Positions 9,306 to 17,175 of a stretch of DNA of 64,000 bases are shown here, piece after piece; within the stretch, counting starts at the first letter, position 1, and every line of letters starts with the position of its first letter. This DNA is from Anaerolineales bacterium. GTDB taxonomy: Bacteria; Chloroflexota; Anaerolineae; Anaerolineales; Villigracilaceae. Location of the stretch: assembly GCA_016789305.1 (NCBI GenBank), contig JAEURJ010000009.1, positions 310,001-374,000 on the forward strand. The letters are read 5' to 3'. Under the pieces are notes generated by a model. That model was given only the letters and a program-made list of their open reading frames with translations. It was not told where the DNA came from and did not search any database. The position numbers and the translations under genes are program-made.

Positions 9306-9614
9306 TCAAAACATCGCCAATACTGTGATGATGAAGTGAATAAAAGGCAGGGACAGCATGACAGCAGCTTGACTGAATCTTTTGGCACCATGAAACGCCC
9401 ATGCACAGGCAACCGAAACCACGATGTTGATCGGAAGACCAACAATGATCCAAAACAAAGTTAGTTTTTCTGAGGATTCGCCTCCATCAAAAATATAGCC
9501 CGCCTGTGAAGCAAGAAGGCAGGCTGGGAAAAATAACAACGCATACAAGGCTGTGGCCTTACGCAGTTCAGAGATAGTGGGGTGTTCAACCGAAGATTCA
9601 CTCTTATGATCCAT
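9306..9614 (-). CDS. Small membrane protein, unknown
   Basis: 102 residues from the ATG at 9614, chosen because AGGAG lies seven bases upstream (an upstream in-frame extension has no such site). A charged N-terminus, MDHKSESSVEHPTISE, is followed by three hydrophobic segments: YALLFFPACLLAS, LFWIIVGLPINIVVSVACAWAF and AVMLSLPFIHFIITVLAMF. I recognise no family. The gene is transcribed away from the heptad-repeat unit to its right and is separated from it by a hairpin. Confidence 0.65.
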   Translation of the reverse strand: MDHKSESSVEHPTISELRKATALYALLFFPACLLASQAGYIFDGGESSEKLTLFWIIVGLPINIVVSVACAWAFHGAKRFSQAAVMLSLPFIHFIITVLAMF

Positions 9615-9711
9615 GATGCAACTCCTAAAAGATTGAGAATGGAAAATGTATTTGTAGTATCGCATGGTTTTTGGTTAAATACTGCCAAAAGGTATTAATT
9701 TTCATGATTCA

Positions 9712-9747
9712 AAAAGACAGCCTTCCTTAACAGGAAGGCTGTCTTTT
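9712..9747. terminator. Bidirectional terminator hairpin
   Basis: Perfect 15-bp inverted repeat (arm starts AAAAGACAGCC, loop TTAACA) with A and T tracts. It insulates the heptad-repeat unit on the right from the small membrane gene on the left. Confidence 0.9.
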
Positions 9748-9773
9748 GAAGCGTTGACTATGCAGGAACCTTT

Positions 9774-10133
9774 TTGCGGGCCGGTCGTTTGCGCCTCCTG
9801 CTTTTTCATACTCGCTGCTGTTCATTCAAGTATATACTCGCCCCTCAAAAGCACTATTTTTCAGGGAACAGGAAGTTAAAAGCCACGAATAGGTTCTTGT
9901 TCGCCACAAACCAGAAGATAAAAGCTGCAAACAAGTTCTTGTTTCTCGCAAATAGGAGGCTGAAAGCGATGAACAAGTACTTATTTGTCACAAACAGGAA
10001 GTTAAAAGCCGCAAACAAGTACTTGTTACTCGCAAACAGGAAGTTAAAATCTGCAAACAGCTTCTTCTTTGTGGAAATAAGGGACAAAAAACCGCTTCCC
10101 CATAATCCTGAAGCCCTCGTGAACATCCCTTAA
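9774..10133 (+). CDS. Heptapeptide-repeat protein (array 1), putative
   Basis: Possible 119-residue basic protein made mainly of ten heptads, alternating N-R-K-L-K-A-A-like and N-K-Y-L-F-V-A-like units (residues 32-101). There is no in-frame ATG upstream of the repeats; a TTG at 9774 has AGGA six bases upstream. Differences between units are mostly synonymous or conservative in this frame (AAC/AAT, GCC/GCT/GCG, TTA/TTG/CTG, Phe/Tyr, Arg/Lys), which favours translation on this strand. It lies alone between two terminators. A repeat without stops keeps several frames open, including one on the opposite strand, so the gene may be an artefact. No family recognised. Confidence 0.4.
   Translation: MRAGRLRLLLFHTRCCSFKYILAPQKHYFSGNRKLKATNRFLFATNQKIKAANKFLFLANRRLKAMNKYLFVTNRKLKAANKYLLLANRKLKSANSFFFVEIRDKKPLPHNPEALVNIP
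9867..10076 (+). repeat. Ten tandem 21-bp units, A/B alternating
   Basis: Ten consecutive 21-nt units, most starting AACA or AATA and ending near GCA or ACA. Odd units are of type AACAGGAAGTTAAAAGCCGC and even units of type AACAAGTACTTGTTACTCGC, giving a 42-bp higher-order period. No spacers, so it is not CRISPR. Confidence 0.93.
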
Positions 10134-10138
10134 AAACA

Positions 10139-10180
10139 TTTCCGCCCAGCAAATTTCGGTTTGCAGGGCGGAAGCTTTAT
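10139..10180 (+). terminator. Intrinsic terminator after array 1
   Basis: Arms TTCCGCCC-A-GCAAA and TTTGC-A-GGGCGGAA around TTTCGG, followed by GCTTTATTTT. It begins about 6 bp past the TAA that closes the heptad reading frame. Confidence 0.85.
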
Positions 10181-10194
10181 TTTGCAGGTTGGAA

Positions 10195-10400
10195 AATCCC
10201 TTTTGTAGGCATGGAACCCATGATTCTCTGAGCCTATCGTAGAGACCCTTCAGTCGTGAAGAGCGCGCTCCTTTAGGGAGTCATGACTTGGTGGTGGGCG
10301 TGGACTCTTTTTGGAGCAGAAAAAACTCGAAGCCAGCCGCCTAGGCTATTGCCCGAAGGCATAGTGCATTATCGTGATGATTGTCAAAGATGCATTGTTC
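10195..10400 (+). ncRNA. Candidate structured RNA, unassigned
   Basis: Non-coding stretch rich in complementary segments: hairpin CATGG/CCATG (10210-10222), hairpin CTTCA/TGAAG with a GTCG loop (10248-10261), a CTCC-TTTA-GGGAG hairpin near 10268-10280, hairpin CTAT-GCC with CGAA loop (10346-10364), and a longer-range pair AGCCTA (10231-10236) with TAGGCT (10342-10347). Size and a CTGAGCC segment recall 6S RNA, but I cannot assign it. Strand is uncertain. Confidence 0.3.
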
Positions 10401-10434
10401 GCAGTTTACATTCACGACTCGTAGTTATGCTTGT

Positions 10435-10932
10435 CTAATAAATCCATTCACCAAAGATTAAAGCAATAAGCATGGCTATCGGCACAAAGTATTTAAGGAG
10501 AAAAAAGATATTGAACAAACCAAGGGCACTAAACAAAACTCCTTCATATCTAATTGTTGACGATCTGTTTTTCTCCTGAAATGTACCAAATGCTCCGATA
10601 AAGAAACCAGCGATGGCGGCAAATGATCCAATACATGAAACTACCCCGGATATCATTTCTAAAAAGATGTTTACCTTTGAATTTGCTGAAAATTCTTCTA
10701 TTAATAGAAGAAAAAGTATAAAACAGGATAGAAAACCAAGCCCCATTCCGATTTCTATATTATTCGACTTATAAAAACGTATATTCCAAGCTGGTTTTTC
10801 TCTAAAGTCTCCATTTTTTGCTTTGTCGTATTTATCTTTCGGAATAAATTTATCCTGTTTTTGATACAAATACATATATGTCGCTATTGAAAAGACAGTA
10901 AGTGGTACGAAGATAAATAATGCAATTTTCAT
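10435..10932 (-). CDS. Integral membrane protein, unknown
   Basis: 165 residues from the ATG at 10932, where AAGGGTG precedes the start; the frame is open ten codons further. Segments: N-terminal IALFIFVPLTVFSIATYMYLY, then a charged stretch KQDKFIPKDKYDKAKNGDF, then three more hydrophobic segments. The second, EIGMGLGFLSCFILFLLLI, is followed by SGVVSCIGSFAAIAGFFIGAF and a C-terminal pair. No family recognised. It is markedly AT-richer than its neighbours, which suggests it was acquired (inferred). The stop is 30 bp beyond the structured intergenic region; rlmI lies upstream on the same strand. Confidence 0.65.
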   Translation of the reverse strand: MKIALFIFVPLTVFSIATYMYLYQKQDKFIPKDKYDKAKNGDFREKPAWNIRFYKSNNIEIGMGLGFLSCFILFLLLIEEFSANSKVNIFLEMISGVVSCIGSFAAIAGFFIGAFGTFQEKNRSSTIRYEGVLFSALGLFNIFFLLKYFVPIAMLIALIFGEWIY

Positions 10933-10962
10933 ATTGGCACCCTTGCTTAAAATACAAGACAT

Positions 10963-12159
10963 CTACCCCTTCACACAAATCAACCCTTTCAAATACGTGC
11001 CCTCTGGAAAATGCAAACTGACCGGATGATCGCTGCCTTGTGACAAGTGCTCGATGATCGTGGCATCCACGTTGGCATCCAGTGCGGCGGAGGCGACGAT
11101 CTTTTGAAAGAGGGCTGCATCCACGCCGCCGGAGCATGAGAACGTGACGAGGATTCCGCCATGACGTAATAACTTGAATGCCAACAGGTTGATATCTTTA
11201 TAGGCACGCGAAGCCTTCTCGGCATGAGCGGCGGTGGGAGCAAACTTGGGCGGGTCGAGGATGATCATATCGAACGAGCGATTCTCATCGCGAAATTTTC
11301 TCAACAACTGAAAGACATCGCCTTCCATCCACTCGGCGCGTTGGGATTCGAGTTCGTTGATGTCCACGTTTTCACGCCCCAAAGCCAGAGCATCGGCGGA
11401 AGAATCAATGGAAAGCACAGACTTGGCTCCACCCACCAGCGCATGGATACTGAACCCGCCGGTGTAGCAAAAACAATTGAGCACATCGAGTCCGCGGGCC
11501 AGCTCACCCACGCGGTGACGGTTCTCACGCTGGTCGAGGTAAAAGCCGGTCTTGTGTCCTGCGGCGATATCGACGAAGAAACGCAATCCATACTCTGTGA
11601 TGTGCAGGCGGGTTTCCGGCGTGCCGCGCAACATGCCGGTAATCGGCTTCAAGCCTTCGAGTTCGCGCACATCTGCATCGGAACGTTCATAAATGTTTTG
11701 AATCCCGGTCTCTTCGACCAACAGGTCCGCAACGGTTTCCTTCCAAAATTCGGAGCCAGCCGTGGTGGATTGCAGCACAAGCACATCTTTGTAGCGATCC
11801 ACGACGAAGCCGGGCGTGCCGTCTGATTCGCCGTGCAATAAACGATATGAATCCGAGCGCGCTTCGATATTCGACCTTTGACGCATTTCAATTGCAGCGC
11901 GAATCTTCTTGCGGAAGAATTCCTTGTCCACGGGTTCATCGGTGAAGGTCCATACGCGTGCGCGGATTTGCGAACTTGGGGAATAGGATGCACGAGCGAG
12001 AAACTTTCCATCGGACGAGAGCAGGTCAACGGTCGAGCCGGAAGCGTCGCCCTGAGCTTGTCGAAGGGTTTCATCCATCGATTTAATCGCGCTGGCAAAG
12101 ATCCACGGATGGCGTCGCAGCAATGATTTTTCTCGTCCAGGGTGAAGCGTAATATTCAT
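10963..12159 (-). CDS. rlmI: 23S rRNA (cytosine-C5)-methyltransferase, RlmI family
   Basis: 398 residues. N-terminal PUA-like domain (about 1-75, ILHP-type start NITLHPGREKSLLRRHPWIF), then a central RlmI/RlmK extension and a class I SAM-methyltransferase domain with NCFCYTGGFSIHALVGG (SAM loop), DPPKFAP and the catalytic-region motif SCSGG. The E. coli family member methylates C1962 of 23S rRNA, taken from the family. Odd: residues 31-37 (LRQAQGD) are encoded by a CCCTGAGCTTGTCGAAGGG palindrome inserted in frame in the PUA domain. The start ATG is 30 bp upstream of nothing else on this strand; single gene. Confidence 0.88.
   Translation of the reverse strand: MNITLHPGREKSLLRRHPWIFASAIKSMDETLRQAQGDASGSTVDLLSSDGKFLARASYSPSSQIRARVWTFTDEPVDKEFFRKKIRAAIEMRQRSNIEARSDSYRLLHGESDGTPGFVVDRYKDVLVLQSTTAGSEFWKETVADLLVEETGIQNIYERSDADVRELEGLKPITGMLRGTPETRLHITEYGLRFFVDIAAGHKTGFYLDQRENRHRVGELARGLDVLNCFCYTGGFSIHALVGGAKSVLSIDSSADALALGRENVDINELESQRAEWMEGDVFQLLRKFRDENRSFDMIILDPPKFAPTAAHAEKASRAYKDINLLAFKLLRHGGILVTFSCSGGVDAALFQKIVASAALDANVDATIIEHLSQGSDHPVSLHFPEGTYLKGLICVKG
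12050..12068. repeat. Short palindromic dispersed repeat inside rlmI
   Basis: CCCTGAGCTTGTCGAAGGG, the type of small palindromic repeat seen scattered in many environmental bacterial genomes. Here it adds codons in frame (LRQAQG) to the PUA domain of the methyltransferase without breaking the frame. Confidence 0.75.
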
Positions 12160-12210
12160 ATCTCTATCTTACCGCAGAACAATAAAATCAATTTGTGATC
12201 GAACGATTGA

Positions 12211-12296
12211 ACCGCAAAGCCCGCAAAGAGTGCGACACTTGCACCTGCGGCAAGTGCAGGTGAGAAAAACCTTTAAATCTTTGTGTTTTTAGCGGT
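12211..12296. repeat. 86-bp imperfect inverted-repeat element
   Basis: Outer arms ACCGC...CAAAGA (from 12211) and TCTTTG...GCGGT (to 12296). The centre holds two interlocked inverted repeats: CACTTGC (12236-12242) with GCAAGTG (12250-12256), and CACCTG (12242-12247) with CAGGTG (12257-12262). It lies in the short region between divergent rlmI and the DUF58 gene. It resembles a small non-coding mobile repeat and contains no gene. Confidence 0.55.
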
Positions 12297-12355
12297 AATA
12301 ATCCTTCATGCCCTTTGTGGTGAAAGTTTTCGAACGACTAACGTATAATTGAATC

Positions 12356-13651
12356 ATGCCTGCACGAATGAAGCTCAACTCGGTTCTATTTCCATTGTTG
12401 ACCGCCGTAGCGTTGATCTTTCAAGTGCTAGACCCTTCCACGATCTGGAAGGCGTTGCTGGTGACGTTCGGCGGCGCATGGTTCATTGCATGGACCTGGG
12501 CATCCGTGTTGAAGAATAATTTGCGCATCGTGCGCGAAGTTCGCTACGATTGGGCGCAGGTGGGCGATACGCTCGAAGAGCAATTCACACTGACAAATGA
12601 CGGGGTCTTCCCCGCTGCATGGGTGGAAGTGCAGGACCATTCCACGCTTCCAAATTATTCCGCGGCACGTGCCACCGGCGCAGGCGGCAACGAAACAAAT
12701 GTATGGCACACCACGGGCGTGTGCACGCACCGCGGCGTTTACACATTGGGCGGAACCACATTGCAAAGCGGAGACCCGTTTGGCATTTACACCGTCGAGG
12801 TCGATCAACCGGAAAGTTCCACCTTGGTGGTGATGCCACCGGTGATTCCATTGCCGGCCATCGAAGTCATGCCCGGCGGATGGGCCGGCGATGGCCGCTC
12901 GCGTTCCAACTCGCTCGAACAAACCGTCAACGTTTCCAATGTGCACGAACATCAACAGGGCGAGCCGTTGAAAATGATCCACTGGCCCACCAGCGCGAAG
13001 CATGGAAAACTATACACGCGCGTGTTGGATTCTTCGCCGAGCAGCGATTGGTGGATCGTGCTGGATGCCGATGCCGCCGTGCAGGCCGGCCGCGATTGGG
13101 AAGCCACGCTCGAGTTGGGCGTGATCCTCGCCGCTTCGCTCACCGCCCGCGGCCTGAGTGCGCGTCATTCGGTGGGTCTGCTCTCGAACGGATTGAATCA
13201 CGGGCAAACCGTGTGGATCAAACCGCAGGCGAACGAACCGCATCGTTTGGGAATCATGCGCTCGCTTGCGATGCTGGAAACGGGCAAACTTCCGCTGGAA
13301 GAATTATTGGAACGCGCCGCACCGGCGCTGGGTCAGCGTGCCAGCATGATCCTGATCACACCGTCGATCAAAACCGATTGGCTGAATCCGCTCACAAGAT
13401 TATGGTGGAAGGGAATCAGTCCCACTGTTTTATTGATGGACCCTTCGACATTCGGTTCATCACAATCCGCAGACTCACTTGCAGAAGTGCTCACCGAAAT
13501 GGGGATTCCACGCTTCGTTCTCGGCCGTGAGTTGCTACAGCGTTCAGATGCGAATCCAACCCTGCGGCAAGCACAATGGCGAATCATGCCCACCGGCAAG
13601 GCCGTATCCACCCGCCCACAGCAGGATTTCGACTGGAGGCGGCTGGGATGA
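12356..13651 (+). CDS. DUF58 domain protein
   Basis: 431 residues. Two membrane segments lie near the N-terminus (SVLFPLLTAVALIFQVL and ALLVTFGGAWFIAWTWA), then a beta-rich extracytoplasmic-type region. The DUF58 signature HQQGEPLKMIHWPTSAKHGK follows near 200-220, continuing into a von Willebrand-A-like region (DWWIVLDADA). DUF58 proteins are usually encoded with a MoxR ATPase and a transglutaminase-like protein. Here the transglutaminase gene overlaps by ATGA, while no moxR is seen in the window. Probably translationally coupled to the next gene. Confidence 0.9.
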   Translation: MPARMKLNSVLFPLLTAVALIFQVLDPSTIWKALLVTFGGAWFIAWTWASVLKNNLRIVREVRYDWAQVGDTLEEQFTLTNDGVFPAAWVEVQDHSTLPNYSAARATGAGGNETNVWHTTGVCTHRGVYTLGGTTLQSGDPFGIYTVEVDQPESSTLVVMPPVIPLPAIEVMPGGWAGDGRSRSNSLEQTVNVSNVHEHQQGEPLKMIHWPTSAKHGKLYTRVLDSSPSSDWWIVLDADAAVQAGRDWEATLELGVILAASLTARGLSARHSVGLLSNGLNHGQTVWIKPQANEPHRLGIMRSLAMLETGKLPLEELLERAAPALGQRASMILITPSIKTDWLNPLTRLWWKGISPTVLLMDPSTFGSSQSADSLAEVLTEMGIPRFVLGRELLQRSDANPTLRQAQWRIMPTGKAVSTRPQQDFDWRRLG

Positions 13652-15990
13652 TCCAAGCGCTCTTCAAACGTCTCTTCCATTTTCAAGAGATGATCCTGCT
13701 GCTTTCACTTGCCACGCTGGCTTGTTTGCCCATTGCATTAAGCAATCTCGTACGCGATGCGAGCATTACCTTGTTACTGCCCGTCATGCTGATCGGTGTA
13801 CTGCTTGCATGGCTGCTTGCGGGTTCGAAAGTGCAAGATCGTTCTGCGGGGATCATCCTTTTATTCCTCGGGCCGTTAAGTCTCTTCGTACGCATTGGTC
13901 AATTGGGCGGGTCCCTGCTGGGATTGATCACGCAGGTTTTCAAATTCATTTCCCCGCTCTACAACTGGCTGCGCTTTGAAACACCCGCAGATGCCTCCTT
14001 CTTTGCTTCTTCGGCCAGCGAGTTATCCCTGCAAACCATCGCCCTGGCAAGCCGCCTCGCGATTTGGGTCAACGGAGTTTTCAACAAACCGCATGTGCAG
14101 GACCCAGTCGCCCGCACACTCGTTTGGAGTCTCGGGCTGTGGCTAGTGGCGGTTTGGGCGGGCTGGCAAATTCAACGCAACAAACATCTGCTGCTGGGCA
14201 TTCTGCCTTCCACGATCCTCCTGGCCCTCGTGCTCGATTACACCGGCCACGAGATCGACGTTATCTGGATTCATCTTTCGCTGCTTTTATTTCTTGTCGG
14301 CATGAACAGCTATGTCAACACACAAAAGCATTGGCATCAATCCCACATTGATTACGCCGACAGCACCAGCCTCGACACGCTCCTCACCGCCGGTGTGCTT
14401 GCCCTCACCGTGGTGGTCTTTGCTTATTTCGGTTCCTCGGTTTCGATCAAAGACATCCTCGAAGACCTGCGCGAAAGGCGTACTGCTTCAAGCGGTGGAA
14501 CCGGCGCGGAAAGCCTGGGATTGCAGCCCGCGCCGGATGATCACACCGTCGCCGGTTCGTTCGGCGGATTGCCGCGCTCGCATCTGGTCGGTGCCGGGCC
14601 CGAGCTATCCAAACAAGTGGTGATGAACATCGCCACCGGCGATCTTCCTCCGATGTCGCTCAACTCACAAGCCATCGCCCCGCGCTATTACTGGCGCACA
14701 CAAACTTATCAAATTTACACCGGCTCGGGCTGGGCCAATCCATCCACCACTTTCGATGAGATCGGTGCCGGCCAGGCGATGTTTGAACCGGCCGAACAAA
14801 ACATCCGCATCGTGCATCAACAAGTGACCTTCCCTTCTGAAAGCGGACAATTATTCTGGACCGGCACCCTGCTCAGCGCGGATGTGCCATTTCAGGCGGT
14901 GTGGAATCACAAAATCAATCAGCCGCCTCAACCGAACCCGAAGCTGGTTCCCGACCTATTGGCAGCGCTTGCACCGGTCCAATCGTATGAAGCGGATTCC
15001 GTACTACTGAAGGTCAAAGCAGATGAATTGCGAGAATCTTCCAGCGTGTATCCTGCCTGGGTACAGAATCAATTTCTCGTACTGCCGGAATCGGTCCCTG
15101 AACGCGTCCTTGCTTTGGCGCGTGATCTAACAGCATCCAAATCGAATCCCTACGACCGCGCAATTGCCATTCAAAATTATCTGCGTCAATTTCCGTACAC
15201 ATTGGATGTTTCTGCTCCCCCCAGCGGACGCGATGTGGCCGACTATTTTCTGTTTGACCTCAAGCAAGGCTATTGTGATTATTACGCCAGCACAATGGTG
15301 GTGCTGGCGCGCGCCGCAGGCCTGCCCGCGCGATTGGTGATCGGCTATGCCAACGGCACCTATGACCGCGAGCGTGCGCAATATATCGTCACAGAAAATT
15401 ATGCCCATTCGTGGGTGGAGATTTATTTTGCCGGCATCGGCTGGGTCGAATTCGAGCCCACCGCCAGCGAGCCCGTGATCGCCTACGACGAAAAGGGAAA
15501 TGAAATAGCCCTCCAGCCGATTCCCACACAGACTCCTTCCTTCGGCGAGCGCACTGCGCTGATCTTTGATCGCATGATCGAAAGCGCGTGGATTCCCCTG
15601 GCTGGTTTATTCGCCGTTGCGCTCCTTTTGCTCGGCTGGGATTCGATCCGCATCACCCGCCTTGAACCTGCGCAAGCCATCCAACTTTTATTCAAGCGTT
15701 TACGCCGTCTTGCACGCCCCATCAGTGGCATTGCCCCATTGGAACAAACTGCGAATCAATTTGCTTTTGTGCTAACAGAGAAAATATCATCGTTCAAAAC
15801 TTCGCCCCGCATACAGCACATGCTCTCCCCTTCAAAGGATGAGATCCATTCCTTAACTGAGTTGTATTCGCGAAGTTTATTCTCGCCTTCCTTTCCGAAT
15901 ACCATCGAAAGACACGGCGCCATCAAAACCTGGTCACGCCTGCGCTGGAGATTGTTGCTGGCAGGTCTGCTGGCATTCCATAAAAAATAA
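13648..15990 (+). CDS. Membrane transglutaminase-like protein (TgpA type)
   Basis: 780 residues. About six N-terminal membrane segments (1-270), a large exposed domain, a transglutaminase-like cysteine-protease core (about 480-620), a further membrane segment near 660 and a C-terminal cytoplasmic tail of the DUF4129 kind. Catalytic residues seen: Cys about 543 in GYCDYYAS, His about 587 in AHSWVEIY and an acidic position in WVEFEPT, where Glu replaces the more usual Asp. The start was chosen because its ATG overlaps the DUF58 stop as ATGA; a longer upstream frame overlaps DUF58 heavily. The pair probably acts at the cell envelope (inferred). Confidence 0.9.
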   Translation: MIQALFKRLFHFQEMILLLSLATLACLPIALSNLVRDASITLLLPVMLIGVLLAWLLAGSKVQDRSAGIILLFLGPLSLFVRIGQLGGSLLGLITQVFKFISPLYNWLRFETPADASFFASSASELSLQTIALASRLAIWVNGVFNKPHVQDPVARTLVWSLGLWLVAVWAGWQIQRNKHLLLGILPSTILLALVLDYTGHEIDVIWIHLSLLLFLVGMNSYVNTQKHWHQSHIDYADSTSLDTLLTAGVLALTVVVFAYFGSSVSIKDILEDLRERRTASSGGTGAESLGLQPAPDDHTVAGSFGGLPRSHLVGAGPELSKQVVMNIATGDLPPMSLNSQAIAPRYYWRTQTYQIYTGSGWANPSTTFDEIGAGQAMFEPAEQNIRIVHQQVTFPSESGQLFWTGTLLSADVPFQAVWNHKINQPPQPNPKLVPDLLAALAPVQSYEADSVLLKVKADELRESSSVYPAWVQNQFLVLPESVPERVLALARDLTASKSNPYDRAIAIQNYLRQFPYTLDVSAPPSGRDVADYFLFDLKQGYCDYYASTMVVLARAAGLPARLVIGYANGTYDRERAQYIVTENYAHSWVEIYFAGIGWVEFEPTASEPVIAYDEKGNEIALQPIPTQTPSFGERTALIFDRMIESAWIPLAGLFAVALLLLGWDSIRITRLEPAQAIQLLFKRLRRLARPISGIAPLEQTANQFAFVLTEKISSFKTSPRIQHMLSPSKDEIHSLTELYSRSLFSPSFPNTIERHGAIKTWSRLRWRLLLAGLLAFHKK

Positions 15991-16017
15991 ACCACGCTTT
16001 CAGCGTGGTTTATTTTT
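15989..16017. terminator. Bidirectional intrinsic terminator
   Basis: 10-bp arms AAACCACGCT and AGCGTGGTTT around TTC, followed by ATTTTTA. Ends the DUF58/transglutaminase operon. Confidence 0.92.
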
Positions 16018-16026
16018 ACAATGACA

Positions 16027-16470
16027 TCATTCACCGGGAAAAGGGCGCAGACGCTGCATCCATTTTTCAGGTTCGGCCAGCGGTTCAAAATCAAATTGTT
16101 GATACAGTCCATGCGCATCATCGGTGGCAAGCAGCCAGCGGCGGATATGTTTTAGATCAGGGTGCTCCAAAATGCTTTGCACCAGCCATTTGCCAAGTCC
16201 ATGCCCGCGATATTCCTCGTCAATGAAGACATCACATAGATAGGCAACAATAGAATAGTCAGTGACTACACGCGCGATGCCGATCTGCCTTTTGCCTTGA
16301 TACAAACCGAAGACCAATGAATTTTTCACAGCATCCTGCGTGCGCTCCCGCGGACGTCCCTTGGCCCAATAGGCGCGGGATAGAAAATCATATATGGCAT
16401 TCATATCAAGGCGTGCGGGATCGGTACTGATGATAAATGAATCATGATGGGCTTCAAAGATTTGTTCCAT
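16027..16470 (-). CDS. GNAT family N-acetyltransferase
   Basis: 147 residues with GNAT motif A CDVFIDEEYRGHGLGKWLV (Arg-Gly-x-Gly-Leu-Gly) and the C-terminal LYQQFDFEPL strand. The N-terminal RPRERTQDAVKNSL region and the C-terminal PEKWMQR segment match a subgroup often annotated as arginine-N-acetyltransferase-like, although the substrate is unknown. Start taken at the ATG at 16470; no Shine-Dalgarno is seen, so the mRNA may be leaderless or nearly so. It is divergent from the YczE-like gene with about 50 bp between starts. Confidence 0.88.
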   Translation of the reverse strand: MEQIFEAHHDSFIISTDPARLDMNAIYDFLSRAYWAKGRPRERTQDAVKNSLVFGLYQGKRQIGIARVVTDYSIVAYLCDVFIDEEYRGHGLGKWLVQSILEHPDLKHIRRWLLATDDAHGLYQQFDFEPLAEPEKWMQRLRPFPGE

Positions 16471-16520
16471 AAACGCGAGTGTATCACAGCATGGTATCAT
16501 CACGTTTTCAGAGGAGACCC

Positions 16521-17174
16521 ATGTTAAAACCCATACGTTGGAATACTTTTATCCGTGACTTTCTTGTCATTCAAGTTGGCTTTGCCCTGTTCGGCCTATC
16601 CATTGCATTGATCATTGAAGCGAACCTCGGCACGGGGCCGTGGTCTGTTTTTGAAGTAGCTCTCGCCAATCTTACGAAGTGGTCTGTGGGCACCATTACT
16701 GTGCTTGTTGGTTTTTCCGTTCTACTGATCGTCATTGCACTTCGCGAGCAGATCGGTTGGGGCATGTTGGGAAATATTCTCAGTATCGGCCCGTGGCTTG
16801 ATCTCTTTTTATGGATGCTTCCTTCCGTCAAAAATAATTTACCGGTTCAGCTGTCGATGGTGCTGGCCAGTGTTCTGGCTCAGGGCATTGCCAGCGCCAT
16901 TTACATTGGCGTAAATGCCGGCGCCGGTCCGCGTGATAGTTTAATGCTGGCGATCCATCGCACCACAAAATTAAGCCTGCGCACTGCACGCGCAATGGTT
17001 GAACTGACTGTCTTTGCCATTGGCTGGCTGCTTGGCGGTCCGGCAGGCTGGGGCACGCTGATCTTCGCCCTGTTGATCGGTCCTGCCGTGCAATGGGCAT
17101 TCAAAATATTCAACGTCAAACCTCACAAGGTGGAAGATACAAACGAAATCGTCATCGCACCGGAAGGAGATTAA
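16521..17174 (+). CDS. YczE/YitT-like integral membrane protein
   Basis: 217 residues with five or six membrane segments. Typical family segments: FLVIQVGFALFGLSIALII, the motif ANLGTGPWSVFEVAL (Gly-Thr-Gly-Pro-Trp) and a second half with GVNAGAGPRDSLMLAI, showing an internal duplication. This matches the YczE/YyaS/YitT group of proteins of unknown transport role. The start ATG has GAGGAG directly upstream, which excludes the longer frame. The stop is one base before the subtilase start, so the two genes are co-transcribed. Confidence 0.85.
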   Translation: MLKPIRWNTFIRDFLVIQVGFALFGLSIALIIEANLGTGPWSVFEVALANLTKWSVGTITVLVGFSVLLIVIALREQIGWGMLGNILSIGPWLDLFLWMLPSVKNNLPVQLSMVLASVLAQGIASAIYIGVNAGAGPRDSLMLAIHRTTKLSLRTARAMVELTVFAIGWLLGGPAGWGTLIFALLIGPAVQWAFKIFNVKPHKVEDTNEIVIAPEGD

Positions 17175-17175
17175 C

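Noticed and set aside
9867..10076. Tandem repeats as a CRISPR array
   Set aside because: Units are contiguous 21-mers without spacers, and no cas genes are present; the same holds for 27204-27350.
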